From positions 4,526,001 through 4,590,000 of the forward strand of contig NZ_CP027657.1 of the NCBI RefSeq assembly GCF_003008615.1: 64,000 bases of DNA, in the 5' to 3' direction. Source of the stretch: Pseudomonas mendocina. Lineage in GTDB: Bacteria > Pseudomonadota > Gammaproteobacteria > Pseudomonadales > Pseudomonadaceae. The notes under the pieces are model-generated. The model worked only from the letters and a program-made list of their open reading frames with translations, had not been told where the DNA came from and did no database searches. The position numbers were made by a program, and so were the translations under genes. Shown in pieces: positions 49,207 to 57,147 of the stretch (its first letter is position 1; every line of letters starts with the position of its first letter).

Positions 49207-50013
49207 TCAGGCTTCTTCCAGGTTGTATTTCTTCAGCAGCTCGGCGTACTCGCCGCTGGCCTTGAACTCGTCCAGTGCGGCTTTCAAGGCGTCGAGCAAC
49301 TGGGCATTGCCTTTCTTCACGTAGATGCCCAGCACCTGCGGGTAGATCGAGCCCTTGGAGCTGATAGCGATGCGGCCCTTGGCGCGTTCGACGATGCGCA
49401 GCGAGGCAGCGTCGATTTCCAGGTGCGCCTGGATATGGCCGGAAAGCAGCGCCTGGGTGGTTTCGGCGGTGGTCGGGTATTGGTTGATGGTGATGGCGCC
49501 CGCACCTTGCTCCTTGCAGTAGCCGTCGGAGACTTTTTGCAGCGCCGGAATCCACGAGGTGCCCTGTTGCAGGCCGACGGTCAGGCCGCACAGCTCTTCG
49601 GGCGTCGCTGGTTTCTTCTCGGCGTCGCTGCGCACCATGATCGCCGCACCTGTCTTGGCGTAGGGGATGGCGTCGGCTTTCTCCAGGCGCTCGGGGAGGA
49701 TGTACATGCCGGAAATGATGGTGTCGAAACGGCCCGCGTCGAGGCCGAGGATCAGGTTGGGGAAGCTGATATCGCTGAAGCTGGCGGTAAGGCCCAGGCG
49801 CTTGGCCAGAGCGGCCGAGACTTCCGGGTCGAAGCCGAGCACCTTGTCGCCTTCGTAGTATTCGAACGGCGGGTAGGAAATCTCCATGCCCACCTTCAGC
49901 TCGCCGCTGGCGAGGGTCTTGGGCGTTTCGGCGGCGTGTGCGGTGGCGAACAGGCCAGCGAGGGTGCACGCGAGGGCCAGGGCGGTGGTACGCAGCGGGG
50001 TACGGGTTGCCAT
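49207..50013 (-). CDS. Periplasmic amino-acid-type binding protein
   Basis: 268 residues. A signal peptide ends near AHA/AE (residues ~26-28). It has the type II binding fold of the polar amino acid family: LKVGMEISYPPFEYYEGDKV, GFDPEVSAALAKRLG, and PNLILGLDAGRFDTIISGMY. This is the specificity component for the fused ABC transporter. The ligand is unknown; the neighbourhood points to a guanidino compound or amino acid. Confidence 0.92.
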   Translation of the reverse strand: MATRTPLRTTALALACTLAGLFATAHAAETPKTLASGELKVGMEISYPPFEYYEGDKVLGFDPEVSAALAKRLGLTASFSDISFPNLILGLDAGRFDTIISGMYILPERLEKADAIPYAKTGAAIMVRSDAEKKPATPEELCGLTVGLQQGTSWIPALQKVSDGYCKEQGAGAITINQYPTTAETTQALLSGHIQAHLEIDAASLRIVERAKGRIAISSKGSIYPQVLGIYVKKGNAQLLDALKAALDEFKASGEYAELLKKYNLEEA

Positions 50014-50058
50014 TGTGCTTATCTCCGGATCAATTTTTTGTGTTGGCAGGGGGGAAAG

Positions 50059-51099
50059 TCACAGCGCGCTCGGCTGGTGCTTCAGATGGCCGAAGCTGGA
50101 CGGCCGGCGGGCGCGTTCGGGCAGCTGCAACTGGCCGTCCTCGACGCGCTTCTTGAGGTATTGGTAGGTCTGCAGCGCCTGGCTCCACATGTGCTCGCCG
50201 ATGCTGATGGTTTCGTAGCTCTGGCCGGTGGCTTCGAACTGCGGCAGCGGGCGGATCTGCGTGTGGTAGTCGCAGGCATAGAAGAAGGGGAACGAATAGC
50301 GCTCCTGGCTGACCTTGCGCACGCGGTGCGAGGTGGCGACGAAGGTGCCGGCGCTCATCACTTCGAGCATGTCGCCGATGTTGACGACGAAGGTGCCTTC
50401 GCGAGGCGGGGCATCGATCCACTGGCCGAGGTCGTTCATCACCTCCAGCCCGGGGCGGTCGGCGAGCAGGATGGTGAAGCACTCGTAGTCGGTGTGGGCG
50501 CCGATGCCGGGCGCGTCCTGCGCGTCGCCGTCGAAGGGATAGTGGATCAGGCGCAGTTTCGACGGTGGGAACTTGGCCATCTCGTCGAAGGTGTTTTCCG
50601 GCAGGCCGAGTGCCAGGGCGAAGCCACGGAACAGCGTGCGGCCAAGCTGGAAAATGTGCGCGTAGTAGGCCTGCACCGCCTCCTTGAAGTTGGGCAGGGT
50701 TGGCCAGTCGTTCGGCCCCAGCAGCGGCGTGCCGGCCAGCACCAGCGGGTTGTCGGCGGGGACTTCGAAACCGATGTCGAAGGCTTCCTTGTGATCCGGC
50801 TTGCCGGCGCTGTAGCGCTCTTCGCCCTCGGGTACGAAGCCTTTGTGGCTGGCCGAGGTGCCGATGTAGTGGCGCATCTTGGCGTCCAGCGGCTGGGCGA
50901 AGTAATCCTCGGCGGCGCGGTGCAGGCCGTCGATCAGCGCCTGCTCGATGCCATGGCCACTGATGTAGAGAAAGCCCACGTCACGTGCGGCGCGGCCCAG
51001 GTTCTCGGCCACGGCCAGACGCGCGACCGGGTCACTGCTGAACAGGCCGGCGATGTCGACCACGGGGATTTCGGTGAAATGCTTGGCGTTGTTGTTCAT
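50059..51099 (-). CDS. 2-Oxoglutarate/Fe(II)-dependent oxygenase, isopenicillin-N-synthase-like family
   Basis: 346 residues from the ATG at 51099; GTG just before it is less likely. Fe ligands H202 and D204 ([10 protein letters not shown]) and H258 (TSHRVRKV). The 2-oxoglutarate carboxylate pair R267-S269 is in QERYSFPFF. Its N-terminal half ([28 protein letters not shown]) resembles plant 2-ODD-C23 enzymes, some of which hydroxylate homoarginine or arginine and release guanidine. Given the adjacent gbuA operon, a hydroxylating or guanidine-releasing role is plausible but unproven. In P. aeruginosa a similar oxygenase is beside an amino-acid ABC transporter. Confidence 0.9.
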   Translation of the reverse strand: MNNNAKHFTEIPVVDIAGLFSSDPVARLAVAENLGRAARDVGFLYISGHGIEQALIDGLHRAAEDYFAQPLDAKMRHYIGTSASHKGFVPEGEERYSAGKPDHKEAFDIGFEVPADNPLVLAGTPLLGPNDWPTLPNFKEAVQAYYAHIFQLGRTLFRGFALALGLPENTFDEMAKFPPSKLRLIHYPFDGDAQDAPGIGAHTDYECFTILLADRPGLEVMNDLGQWIDAPPREGTFVVNIGDMLEVMSAGTFVATSHRVRKVSQERYSFPFFYACDYHTQIRPLPQFEATGQSYETISIGEHMWSQALQTYQYLKKRVEDGQLQLPERARRPSSFGHLKHQPSAL

Positions 51100-51108
51100 C
51101 ACGGCTCC

Positions 51109-51951
51109 TCAGCGACTGGTGAAACGGTGGAAGTGCTGGCGTTCGCAACGCGCCATCCACTGGTTGAGCTGCCACAGGTCGGCCACCGGTACATCGGTGA
51201 AGGGCAGGTGGTGCAGGTAGCCATCGGGGCCGAATTCGGGGGTCAGGGTGGTGCTCTGCAGGCCGCGTTTTTCCTGGCTGCTCCAGATGCTTTCCCAGTG
51301 GCGCTGATGGAAGGCCAGCACCTCGGCGTATTCCGGCGCGCCGGGGTGCGGTACCTGCGGGCCCTGGTCATAACCGACGCGGGCCTGGATATGGTCGACG
51401 CGCTCGATGAAGGGCGAGAGGTCGTCGGCGGGATCATCCAGCAGGCGCTCGCAGGTCACCAGCCAGTGACTGATGTCGCTGGTGAAGCGCAGCTCGGGCA
51501 CCTGGCGGATCACATCGAGGGTCACCCATGGGCTGTACAGCGAGCGCCCGCGATGAATCTCGAAGCAGACGTGCAGGCCGCAGGCCGAGGCCAGTTCGAC
51601 GGCACGGGCGAAGAAGTCGACCTGTTCGCTCAGTGCCCAGCGGTCGTTGCCGGGCAGTACATTGACCAGGCGCGGCTCGAGTTCGGCAGCCCAGTCGAGC
51701 TTTCTGCGCAGGTCTTCGAGGTGCGCCTGAGGGCTGTCGCTCTGACGCGGCAGTACCGGGGTGGAGGTGAACAGGGTGGCGATATAGGGGACGCTCTGCT
51801 CGCGCAGCAGGCGGGCGTTTGCACTGCGTTGTGCGGTCGTCTCGGGGATACGTGCCTCGATGCCGTCGAAGCCGGCACCGAGCGCTTCGTCGAGCGCTTG
51901 CTGCCAACTGCCGCGATAACCCCAGAGGGTGCGGAAGATTTCCAGTCGCAT
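51109..51951 (-). CDS. Sugar-phosphate-isomerase/AP-endonuclease-type TIM-barrel protein
   Basis: 280 residues. A xylose-isomerase-like TIM barrel is shown by MRLEIFRTLWGYRG, GFDGIEARIPET, CFEIHRGRSL, FTSDISHWLV, VDHIQARVGY and TPEFGPDGY. The expected Glu/His/Asp metal ligands occur in these segments. It overlaps in direction with the oxygenase gene (10-base gap), so they are one operon. These proteins isomerise or epimerise sugar-like or hydroxy-keto intermediates. The substrate is not identifiable. Confidence 0.85.
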   Translation of the reverse strand: MRLEIFRTLWGYRGSWQQALDEALGAGFDGIEARIPETTAQRSANARLLREQSVPYIATLFTSTPVLPRQSDSPQAHLEDLRRKLDWAAELEPRLVNVLPGNDRWALSEQVDFFARAVELASACGLHVCFEIHRGRSLYSPWVTLDVIRQVPELRFTSDISHWLVTCERLLDDPADDLSPFIERVDHIQARVGYDQGPQVPHPGAPEYAEVLAFHQRHWESIWSSQEKRGLQSTTLTPEFGPDGYLHHLPFTDVPVADLWQLNQWMARCERQHFHRFTSR

Positions 51952-52101
51952 GGCCGTCTCCTGGAGAGGGCGAAGGTCAGCGGCAGATTGGCAAAGGGGC
52001 GTGGTGTGGCGCCCGGTGGCGTCCGGTTCGAGCCGGCGCCTGGTTATGGCTGCATTGTTGGCTCAGCGCGCGAACGGGTTAAATCGCGTTGAGCAAATAC
52101 T

Positions 52102-52123
52102 TAGTTCAGCGATTACTGAACTA
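52102..52123. promoter_or_regulatory. Palindromic operator between LysR gene and TIM-barrel operon
   Basis: Perfect 8-bp arms TAGTTCAG/CTGAACTA with a 6-bp spacer. It shares the TASTTCA-N8-TGAASTA arrangement with the gbuA site at 46773-46798, including identical spacing and a GATT in the centre. Confidence 0.75.
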
Positions 52124-52180
52124 TCGATGTTCCGCACGTTGTCCCGGATTTCCTCCGGGCTACCAAGCCAATACCGTTCT

Positions 52181-52201
52181 GTAGGGTGCGCCGTGCGCAC
52201 C
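52181..52201. repeat. REP-like palindrome
   Basis: GTAGGGTGCGCCGTGCGCAC is a clean single unit of the family also found at 3962, 8060, 14821 and 55636. Confidence 0.65.
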
Positions 52202-52376
52202 GGTTTTTACGCCGGCCGGTGCATGGAACTGGGCGATGTAGGAGCGGCTTCAATCGCGAAAGGCGCGGACAAACCCGCTCTGAACGCTGCGCTGCTCTGA
52301 ACGCTGCGCTGCTCTGGATGCCGGCGGTGCTTGTATGGCGCTACACTGGCGCTCTGTTAATCCGCCGTGCGCCCTC

Positions 52377-53270
52377 ATGTCCTTCGCCTTGCCCGACCTG
52401 AAACTGTTGAAGATCTTCGCCTGCGTGGTACGCCACCAGGGTTTTGCCGCTGCGCAGCAGGAGCTGAACCTGTCCACCTCGGCGATCAGCACCTACATGA
52501 GCCAGCTGGAAAGCCAGCTCGGCATCGTGCTTTGTCATCGTGGTCGCGGTGGCTTCAGCCTGACCAGCAAGGGCGAGCTGTTCTACCAGGAAACCCTGCG
52601 CCTGCTTGGCGAGCTCGAGGGCTTCGAGCGCTACTCGGCGGCGCTCAAGGGTGAATTGCGCGGCACGCTCAATCTTGGTGTGCTGGACTCCACCGTCAGC
52701 GACCCGGCCCTGCCGCTGGCCGAGGTGATCGGTGCCTACAGCCAGGAGCACCCGGGCGTGCATATGCACCTGTCGGTGATGAGCCCTTACGAGCTGCAAC
52801 TGGCGGTGCTGGACAACCGTCTTGATCTGGCCATCGGCGCTTTCTCCACGCGCATGAACGGCCTGGTCTACCAGCCGCTGTACCGTGAGCAGCATTGGCT
52901 GTACTGCAGTGAACGGCACGCCTTGTTCGAGCAGCGGCGGATTCCCGAAGAGCTGATCACCCAGCAGCGCATGGTTGGCCGCGGATACTGGAGCCAGGCC
53001 GAGCTGGCCCGACACGGTTTCAAGCACAGCGCGGCGACCGTGGAGTCGATGGAAGCGCAGCTGATCCTGGTGCTTTCCGGTGCCTATATCGGTTATCTAC
53101 CGGAACATTACGCCCAGCCCTGGGTGGATCAGCGCAAACTGCGTGTGCTGCTGCCCGCCACCTTCGGTTACCAGGCACCGTTCTCGCTGATCCTGCGGCG
53201 CGGGCGGACACGTGAGCCACTCATTCAGACGTTTCGTGATCTGCTCAAGACGCAACTGAATCAGACCTGA
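52377..53270 (+). CDS. LysR-family regulator, GbuR-like
   Basis: 297 residues from ATG 52377. The N-terminal winged HTH covers FACVVRHQGFAAAQQELNLS and TSAISTYMSQLESQLG. The effector domain spans about 90-290. The start MSFALPDLKLLKIFACVV and the length fit GbuR, the LysR activator of gbuA in P. aeruginosa, as I remember it; the resemblance has not been computed here. It is divergent from the TIM/oxygenase/ABC operon and a matching palindrome lies upstream of gbuA, so it probably controls both. Confidence 0.85.
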   Translation: MSFALPDLKLLKIFACVVRHQGFAAAQQELNLSTSAISTYMSQLESQLGIVLCHRGRGGFSLTSKGELFYQETLRLLGELEGFERYSAALKGELRGTLNLGVLDSTVSDPALPLAEVIGAYSQEHPGVHMHLSVMSPYELQLAVLDNRLDLAIGAFSTRMNGLVYQPLYREQHWLYCSERHALFEQRRIPEELITQQRMVGRGYWSQAELARHGFKHSAATVESMEAQLILVLSGAYIGYLPEHYAQPWVDQRKLRVLLPATFGYQAPFSLILRRGRTREPLIQTFRDLLKTQLNQT

Positions 53271-53391
53271 AACAGGGTCGCCTTTATCCTCCGAAAGACG
53301 TAAAGCCAGCGGCTGGCGCGCTTATTAGGCTGTGCTAGTACTTAATCATACGCCTGTATCACCCCCTAAAATTTCGACCAGGGATGCCTCG

Positions 53392-54957
53392 ATGCGCCAG
53401 AACCTCCCCGTGACTCAGCGGGAAAGAACCTTTCCCGCTGATGAACGCCTGATTTCTACCACCGACCTCAACAGCAAGATCACCTACTGCAACGATGCCT
53501 TCGTCGAAATCAGCGGTTTCACCCGAGAAGAGCTGGTCGGTCAGCCGCATAACCTGGTGCGCCACCCGGACATGCCACCGGCGGTATTCGGCCATATGTG
53601 GGAGACCATCAAGCAGGGCAAGCCCTGGATGGGCATCGTCAAGAACCGCTCGAAGAATGGCGATTTCTACTGGGTCAGTGCCTATGTCACGCCCATTTAC
53701 GAGAATGGTCGGATCGCCGGTTACGAGTCGGTGCGCTCGCTGCCCAGCGACGCGCAGAAGCGTCGGGCGGAAGCCCTCTATGCCCGCCTGCGGGCTGGCA
53801 AGTCACCGGTGCCGAGGCTGGAGTACTGGACGTACGATCTGGTGCGCTCCTGGCCGCTGATCGCCGCGTCACTGCTGATCCTGGCCTCGCACTGGGTGCT
53901 GTCCGGCCCGTGGTTGATGGCCTTCATCCTGCTCACCCTGTTCGCCCTTGGTTCCTACCAGCTGTACCGCACGCGGCAACTCATTCGCGGCACCCTGGAC
54001 GAGCACCCGAAAGCCTTCACCAGTGGCCTGGTGGCACTCACCTACAGTGACAACCGTGGCGCCCAGGCGCTGCTGGACATGGCCATGATCAGCGAGGAGG
54101 CGCGGCTGCAGACGGCACTGACACGGCTGGAAGATGCCGGCGAGAACGTCAAGAAGCGTGCCACGCAGTCGGCCGAACTCTCGCGCTCGGGCGCCCAGTT
54201 GCTCGACCAGCAGCGCGCCGAAACCGATCAGTCGGCCACCGCGATCAACCAGATGGCGGCGACCATTCAGGAAGTCGCGCACAACGTGCAGAACACCTCC
54301 CATGCCGCCGAGGAAGCGGATCGCCTGGCCCGCGAAGGGCGCGATTTGGCCGTTGGCAGCCTGGATTCGATGCGGCAGATGGCCAAGGCGGTCAACGATA
54401 TCGGCCAGGCGGTCAATGAACTGGCCAACTCCACGCAGTCGATCGGCAGCGTTGCCGACGTGATCACCTCGATTGCCGAGCAGACCAACCTGCTGGCGCT
54501 CAACGCTGCCATCGAGGCGGCGCGCGCAGGCGAGCAGGGCCGGGGCTTCGCGGTGGTGGCCGATGAGGTGCGTTCGCTGGCCTCGCGTACGCGGCAGTCC
54601 ACTGAGCAGATTCACCAGATCATCGCTGACCTGCGTGCGGGCGCCGAGCGTGCGGTGGCGACGGCGGGCAAGGGCGAGGAGATTTCCCGTGGCAGCGTGC
54701 AGAGCGTCGAGTCGGTACGCGATGCGTTGGAGGGCATCAGCTCGGCGGTCACGCGTATTACCGGCATGAGCCAGCAGATGGCGGCGGCCTCCGAGGAGCA
54801 GAGCCACGTGGCCGACGACATCAGCCGGCAGATCACCCGCATTGCCCAGCTCTCCGACCACAGTGCCGGCCAGGCGCATCAGGGCGCGGCTATCAGCCGC
54901 GAGCTGGAAGAAATGGCCGACTACCTGCACAGCCTGGCGGAGCGTTTCAACCGCTGA
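53392..54957 (+). CDS. Second Aer-like PAS chemoreceptor
   Basis: 521 residues, the same length as the aer product encoded at 25306-26871. PAS domain ([39 protein letters not shown]), two membrane helices (~155-200, [19 protein letters not shown]) and a signalling domain with [20 protein letters not shown] and the [11 protein letters not shown] segment. It shares architecture and several long motifs with Aer. Its signal may differ; adjacency to the guanidino locus is suggestive only. Confidence 0.88.
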   Translation: MRQNLPVTQRERTFPADERLISTTDLNSKITYCNDAFVEISGFTREELVGQPHNLVRHPDMPPAVFGHMWETIKQGKPWMGIVKNRSKNGDFYWVSAYVTPIYENGRIAGYESVRSLPSDAQKRRAEALYARLRAGKSPVPRLEYWTYDLVRSWPLIAASLLILASHWVLSGPWLMAFILLTLFALGSYQLYRTRQLIRGTLDEHPKAFTSGLVALTYSDNRGAQALLDMAMISEEARLQTALTRLEDAGENVKKRATQSAELSRSGAQLLDQQRAETDQSATAINQMAATIQEVAHNVQNTSHAAEEADRLAREGRDLAVGSLDSMRQMAKAVNDIGQAVNELANSTQSIGSVADVITSIAEQTNLLALNAAIEAARAGEQGRGFAVVADEVRSLASRTRQSTEQIHQIIADLRAGAERAVATAGKGEEISRGSVQSVESVRDALEGISSAVTRITGMSQQMAAASEEQSHVADDISRQITRIAQLSDHSAGQAHQGAAISRELEEMADYLHSLAERFNR

Positions 54958-55042
54958 TCGGCGTGCAATCGGGGCGAATTGAACACGGCCTCGATTGCAG
55001 CTGCTCTACGCGGGCGCGCTGCGTTCTGGCACACTGCGCGGC

Positions 55043-55636
55043 ATGCCTCGCCTGACCTGCCCCCGCTGCCAGCGCCCGCTCAGCCATTGCTTGTGCGCGC
55101 TGATTCCTGACCTCGACAGCCGTACCCGTGTGCTCATCCTGCAGCACCCGAGCGAGGTCGGTCATGCCCTCAATACCGCTCGCCTGGCAGCGCTTGGACT
55201 GCGCAACGCCGAGTTGCGGGTGGGGGAGGTGTTCGATGATCTGCCGCAGTTGCTGGCGCAGCCGGGGTATCGAGCGTGCCTGCTGTTTCCCGGTGATGAG
55301 GCCGCGGCATTGACGGCCTATGTCGCCAATGAGCAGCCGCTGCTGCTGGTGCTGCCCGATGGCACCTGGCGCAAGGCGCGCAAGCTGTTGCACCTCAACC
55401 CGTCTCTGGCGGCACTGCCGCGCGTCAGTCTGGGCGCGGTGGCCCCGTCGCGTTATCGCCTGCGCAAGGCGCCGGAGGAAGGGGCGCTGTCGACCATCGA
55501 GGCAATTGCCACGGCATTGGATACTCTGGAAGCGCCACAGCGTTTCGATGCGCTGCTCAAGCCGTTCGATGCGTTGATCGAAGGGCAGATCGCGGCGATG
55601 GGTGAAGAGGTCTTTATCCGCAACCATCGGCGTTAG
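55043..55636 (+). CDS. DTW-domain protein (tRNA-uridine aminocarboxypropyltransferase-like)
   Basis: 197 residues from ATG 55043. A zinc-like cysteine set CPRCQRPLSHCLCALIP opens the protein, and the DTW-family signature appears as LPDGTWRKARKLL. DTW proteins such as E. coli TapT transfer the 3-amino-3-carboxypropyl group from SAM to tRNA uridine (acp3U). The usual DSTW is DGTW here. It is followed by REP repeats. Confidence 0.85.
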   Translation: MPRLTCPRCQRPLSHCLCALIPDLDSRTRVLILQHPSEVGHALNTARLAALGLRNAELRVGEVFDDLPQLLAQPGYRACLLFPGDEAAALTAYVANEQPLLLVLPDGTWRKARKLLHLNPSLAALPRVSLGAVAPSRYRLRKAPEEGALSTIEAIATALDTLEAPQRFDALLKPFDALIEGQIAAMGEEVFIRNHRR

Positions 55637-55750
55637 GTGCGGTGCACCCTACAGCACGAGGCATTGATAGGTAGGGTGCGCTGCGCGCACCAGGGCTGAC
55701 GATTTTCACGGTGTCGGTTTTGGGTCTGGTGCGCATGGCGCACCCTACGG
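55636..55750. repeat. Triplet of REP-like units
   Basis: Three units of the GTAGGGTGCGC/GCGCACC family: GGTGCGGTGCACCCTAC (inverted), GTAGGGTGCGCTGCGCGCAC (55671-55690), and GGTGCGCATGGCGCACCCTA (inverted, ending about 55748). They fill the space between the DTW gene and lapC, whose 3' ends converge. Confidence 0.65.
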
Positions 55751-55776
55751 TTTGCGTTGGCCCGGCTGCAACCGCT

Positions 55777-57135
55777 TCAACGTTCGCGCATGGCTTCCGA
55801 ACGAGCCTTGAGCACGGGTTTGAGCAGGTAGGCCAGCACGCTCTTCTCGCCGGTGATGATGTCCACCGTGGCGACCATGCCGGGGATGATCAGCAACGGA
55901 TGCTCTTCGCTGCCCAGGTGGCTTTTGTCCGTGCGCACCTGAATCAGGTAGAAGCTGTTGCCTTCCTCGTCGGTGATGGTGTCGGCGCTGATCAGCTCCA
56001 GGTTGGCCTTGAGGCCGCCGTAGATGGTGTAGTCGTAGGCGGTGAACTTGACCATGGCCTTCTGGCCCGGGTGCAGGAAGGCCACGTCCTGCGGCCTGAC
56101 CTTGGCCTCGATCAGCAGGCTGTCGTCCAGCGGCACGATTTCCAGCATGTCGCTGCCAGGCTGTACCACGCCGCCGATGGTGTTGACCTTGAGTTGCTTG
56201 ATCACCCCGCGCACGGGCGAGGTCACGGTGGTGCGGGTCACCTTGTCCTGAATGGCGACGCTGGTGGCGGTGATCTTCTGCAGCTCGGTGCGCACTTCGT
56301 TGAGCTCCTTGAAGGCATCCGAGCGAAAGCCCAGTTCGGACTCTTCCATCTTGCTCTTGATTTCGCTCATCGCCGCTTCGGCACGGGGAATGGCCAGGTT
56401 GGTGGCTTCCAGCGAACCACGCAGTTCCACAACGCTACGGCGCAGGCGCAGTACTTCGACCTCGGAGATGGCGCCGGAGGCTACCAATGGTTGTGACATG
56501 TTCAGTTCCTGCTGCAGAAGGCCCAGGCTGGAGCGGTACTGCTGTGCCTTGGAGCGGAATTCTGCGAGTTCCTGTTCCTTCTGCCGCAGTTGCTCGCCTA
56601 GGGTGCGTTGCTCGCTCTTGAGGCGCTGTTGGCGTGAGCGATACAGGGCCAACTCGTCTTCTGCCAACCGAGGTGCGCTCTGGGTAACCTCTTCGGGTAG
56701 TTTCGGCTCGCGTCCTTCAGCTTCCGCGCCGAGCCGTTCCAGACGAGCGACCAGTGCCAGGCGGTCAGCCTCGGTTTCACCGCGATTGGACAGGAAGCGG
56801 GTGTCATCCAGCCTCAGCAGCGTATCGCCCTTGTCCACCACCTGGCCTTCACGGACGAAGATCTCGCTGACGATGCCGCCCTCCAGGTTCTGAATCACCT
56901 GCACCTTGCTCGAGGGGATGGCCTTGCCTTCACCCGTGGTGACCTCCTCCAGCACGGCGAAGTGCGCCCAGCCCAGCGCAGCGAGCAGGCAGGCGCTAAC
57001 CGCCCACACCGTGATGCGGCTGAGCCAGGGCGAGTCTTCCAGAATGGCGCCTTCCACTTCCGGCATGAATTCGGTGTCCTGGCGTTTCTCGCGCAGGCTG
57101 CCGAAGTAATTGCCGAGGCTCTGGGTCAATTGCAT
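55777..57135 (-). CDS. lapC: Type I secretion membrane fusion protein (HlyD/LapC-like)
   Basis: 452 residues. One N-terminal membrane helix (about 35-60) is followed by a biotinyl-lipoyl-like half (VQVIQNLEGGIVSEIFVREG), a long coiled coil (about 130-290) and a C-terminal beta domain with TVTSPVRGVIKQLKVNTIGG. It bridges the inner-membrane ABC transporter and the outer-membrane TolC-like channel. It is the last gene of the secretion operon that exports the divergent adhesin. Confidence 0.9.
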   Translation of the reverse strand: MQLTQSLGNYFGSLREKRQDTEFMPEVEGAILEDSPWLSRITVWAVSACLLAALGWAHFAVLEEVTTGEGKAIPSSKVQVIQNLEGGIVSEIFVREGQVVDKGDTLLRLDDTRFLSNRGETEADRLALVARLERLGAEAEGREPKLPEEVTQSAPRLAEDELALYRSRQQRLKSEQRTLGEQLRQKEQELAEFRSKAQQYRSSLGLLQQELNMSQPLVASGAISEVEVLRLRRSVVELRGSLEATNLAIPRAEAAMSEIKSKMEESELGFRSDAFKELNEVRTELQKITATSVAIQDKVTRTTVTSPVRGVIKQLKVNTIGGVVQPGSDMLEIVPLDDSLLIEAKVRPQDVAFLHPGQKAMVKFTAYDYTIYGGLKANLELISADTITDEEGNSFYLIQVRTDKSHLGSEEHPLLIIPGMVATVDIITGEKSVLAYLLKPVLKARSEAMRER

Positions 57136-57147
57136 CAGGCTTCGCTC

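Larger units (their letters stand above)
51952..52376. other. Divergent control region between TIM-barrel gene and LysR gene
   Basis: 425 bp. Contents: the palindromic operator at 52102-52123; a GTAGCCCGG-type half repeat at 52145-52163; REP-like GTAGGGTGCGCCGTGCGCAC (52181-52200); a GTAGGAGCGGCTTCAATCGCG repeat near 52239; and two tandem 17-bp units (52277-52310). No small gene is convincing. Confidence 0.65.

Noticed and set aside
49423..52092. Plus-strand open frame of about 889 codons
   Set aside because: It lies wholly antisense to the binding protein, oxygenase and TIM-barrel genes, which have clear motifs. Long antisense frames are expected in high-GC coding DNA.
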